Assembly: GCA_003024985.2 (NCBI GenBank)
Contig: PXIH01S0001583.1
Source of the DNA: Euperipatoides rowelli
Taxonomy: Eukaryota; Onychophora; Udeonychophora; Euonychophora; Peripatopsidae
Strand: one strand, 5' to 3'
Length of the DNA stretch: 18,219 nt
Shown here: piece by piece, positions 17,471-18,219 of the stretch
Layout of the letters: every line of letters starts with the position of its first letter
Numbering within the stretch: the stretch's first letter is position 1
The notes under the pieces: generated by a model
The model's input: only the letters and a program-made list of their open reading frames with translations
The model's database searches: none
What the model was told of the DNA's origin: nothing
Made by a program: the position numbers and the translations under genes

Positions 17471-18219
17471 CAGACATTTAACTTCATGTTAATATTCTGA
17501 GAATCAAAAGTTTCACATAATGGACTTGAAAACAAATGTTAAAATATGCTTAAAATACTTTAAAATTATATATTGTGGGGAAAAGATAATATGCTAAGAT
17601 CATGGCATCCACCGTATTATATCGACATTTAAGAAATTGTTAGAAAAAGTGAATATAAACTGATAAACAATTATTTTTATAGGAAAGATTTTGATCATGT
17701 CAAATTTACCACTTGTAAATATTATAAATGATTTCTTTATATTTTAATGCACAACTTTAACAATGGACCTGGAGGAGCACTCTTCAATGAAGGTCTAGCT
17801 CTTTTCTTTAGGAAGTAAATAAATTATCTTTAAATTTAAAACTTGTACTGTTTTTGTAATATGTTATTTTGCTTTAACAAAAGCATCTAATTTTTCACTA
17901 CATTTTATTTTGAATTGTGTTTAAAAAATAATCAGCTCTTGATAAGAAAATGTTAGCCTACATCAAACTTATTTATTTCTGCTCTGATATAGTCACATTT
18001 TAATAACAGCTCTGAAGAATAGGCCTTTATTACAGAGCACTTCATGATTATTCAACATTTAAGCATTTCCTTGTTTCCAAGAAGAAATCATAGTGATTGG
18101 AAAAAGTAAAAATTATAGTTATTTTTGTGGCATAAAGTACTTCACAGTTATTATTTTTGAAGATAATCCTAAAATAGGATTAAAGCCTGTTGTATGAATG
18201 GTAATTAATCAAAACATTG
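17471..18219. other. AT-rich window end, no supported gene
   Basis: I see no gene. One plus-strand frame (17684-17818) follows an acceptor-like TTTTTATAG. It has one internal stop (17729-17731), then reads FNNGPGGALFNEGLALFFRK and a stop overlapping an AATAAA (17818-17823). It could be the last exon of an old gene copy or a LINE tail, but no family is recognised. Confidence 0.35.

Noticed and set aside
1-18219. CRISPR arrays, tRNA or rRNA genes, bacterial operons
   Set aside because: No regularly spaced repeats, cloverleaf or B-box pattern, or rRNA-like conserved segment was seen.

Overview
This is an AT-rich piece of nuclear genome from a multicellular animal, most likely an aquatic invertebrate; the sequence does not place it more closely. 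The evidence is a centrin gene in short exons with GT-AG introns, plus remains of several animal transposon classes (two LINE clades, a Ty3/gypsy-type LTR element, hAT-like DNA transposon ends). There are no bacterial gene arrays, operons or CRISPR arrays. Three ambiguous bases (1448, 9463, 10159) suggest draft assembly.

The only well-supported host gene is a centrin of the CETN1/2 type on the minus strand. Three consecutive coding exons are visible (7746-7895, 4946-5027, 4359-4543). They encode 139 residues, from just after the start methionine to the end of EF-hand 3. The first exon (start codon) and the last exon (EF-hand 4) were not found. Both flanking introns are filled with antisense transposon remains.

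Left end to 3440, in the last centrin intron: the decayed 3' part of an L1/Tx1-like LINE (about 100-859), then a different LINE of the CR1/Jockey/L2 group (1441-3440) whose 3' part carries an internal tandem duplication. 3441-7745: exons separated by intron sequence, including a large block (5028-7340) with only unassignable ORF scraps.

8037-11509, in the first intron: a broken Ty3/gypsy-type element with gag zinc knuckle, protease, reverse transcriptase, RNase H and integrase C-terminus in order. The 5' LTR and most of gag are absent, and the integrase zinc-finger and DDE core are deleted. Behind pol lies a GC-rich patch (11708-12070) with an antisense small ORF that has a zinc-ribbon-like cysteine pattern; this is the most unusual coding signal here. 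It may sit in the element's 3' LTR.

12350-18219 is mostly noncoding. It holds two hAT-like ends, a LINE ORF2 C-terminus, one copy of an inverted dispersed repeat shared with 7451-7542, and a 61-nt imperfect hairpin at 15900-15960 shaped like a microRNA precursor. No second host gene can be supported there.
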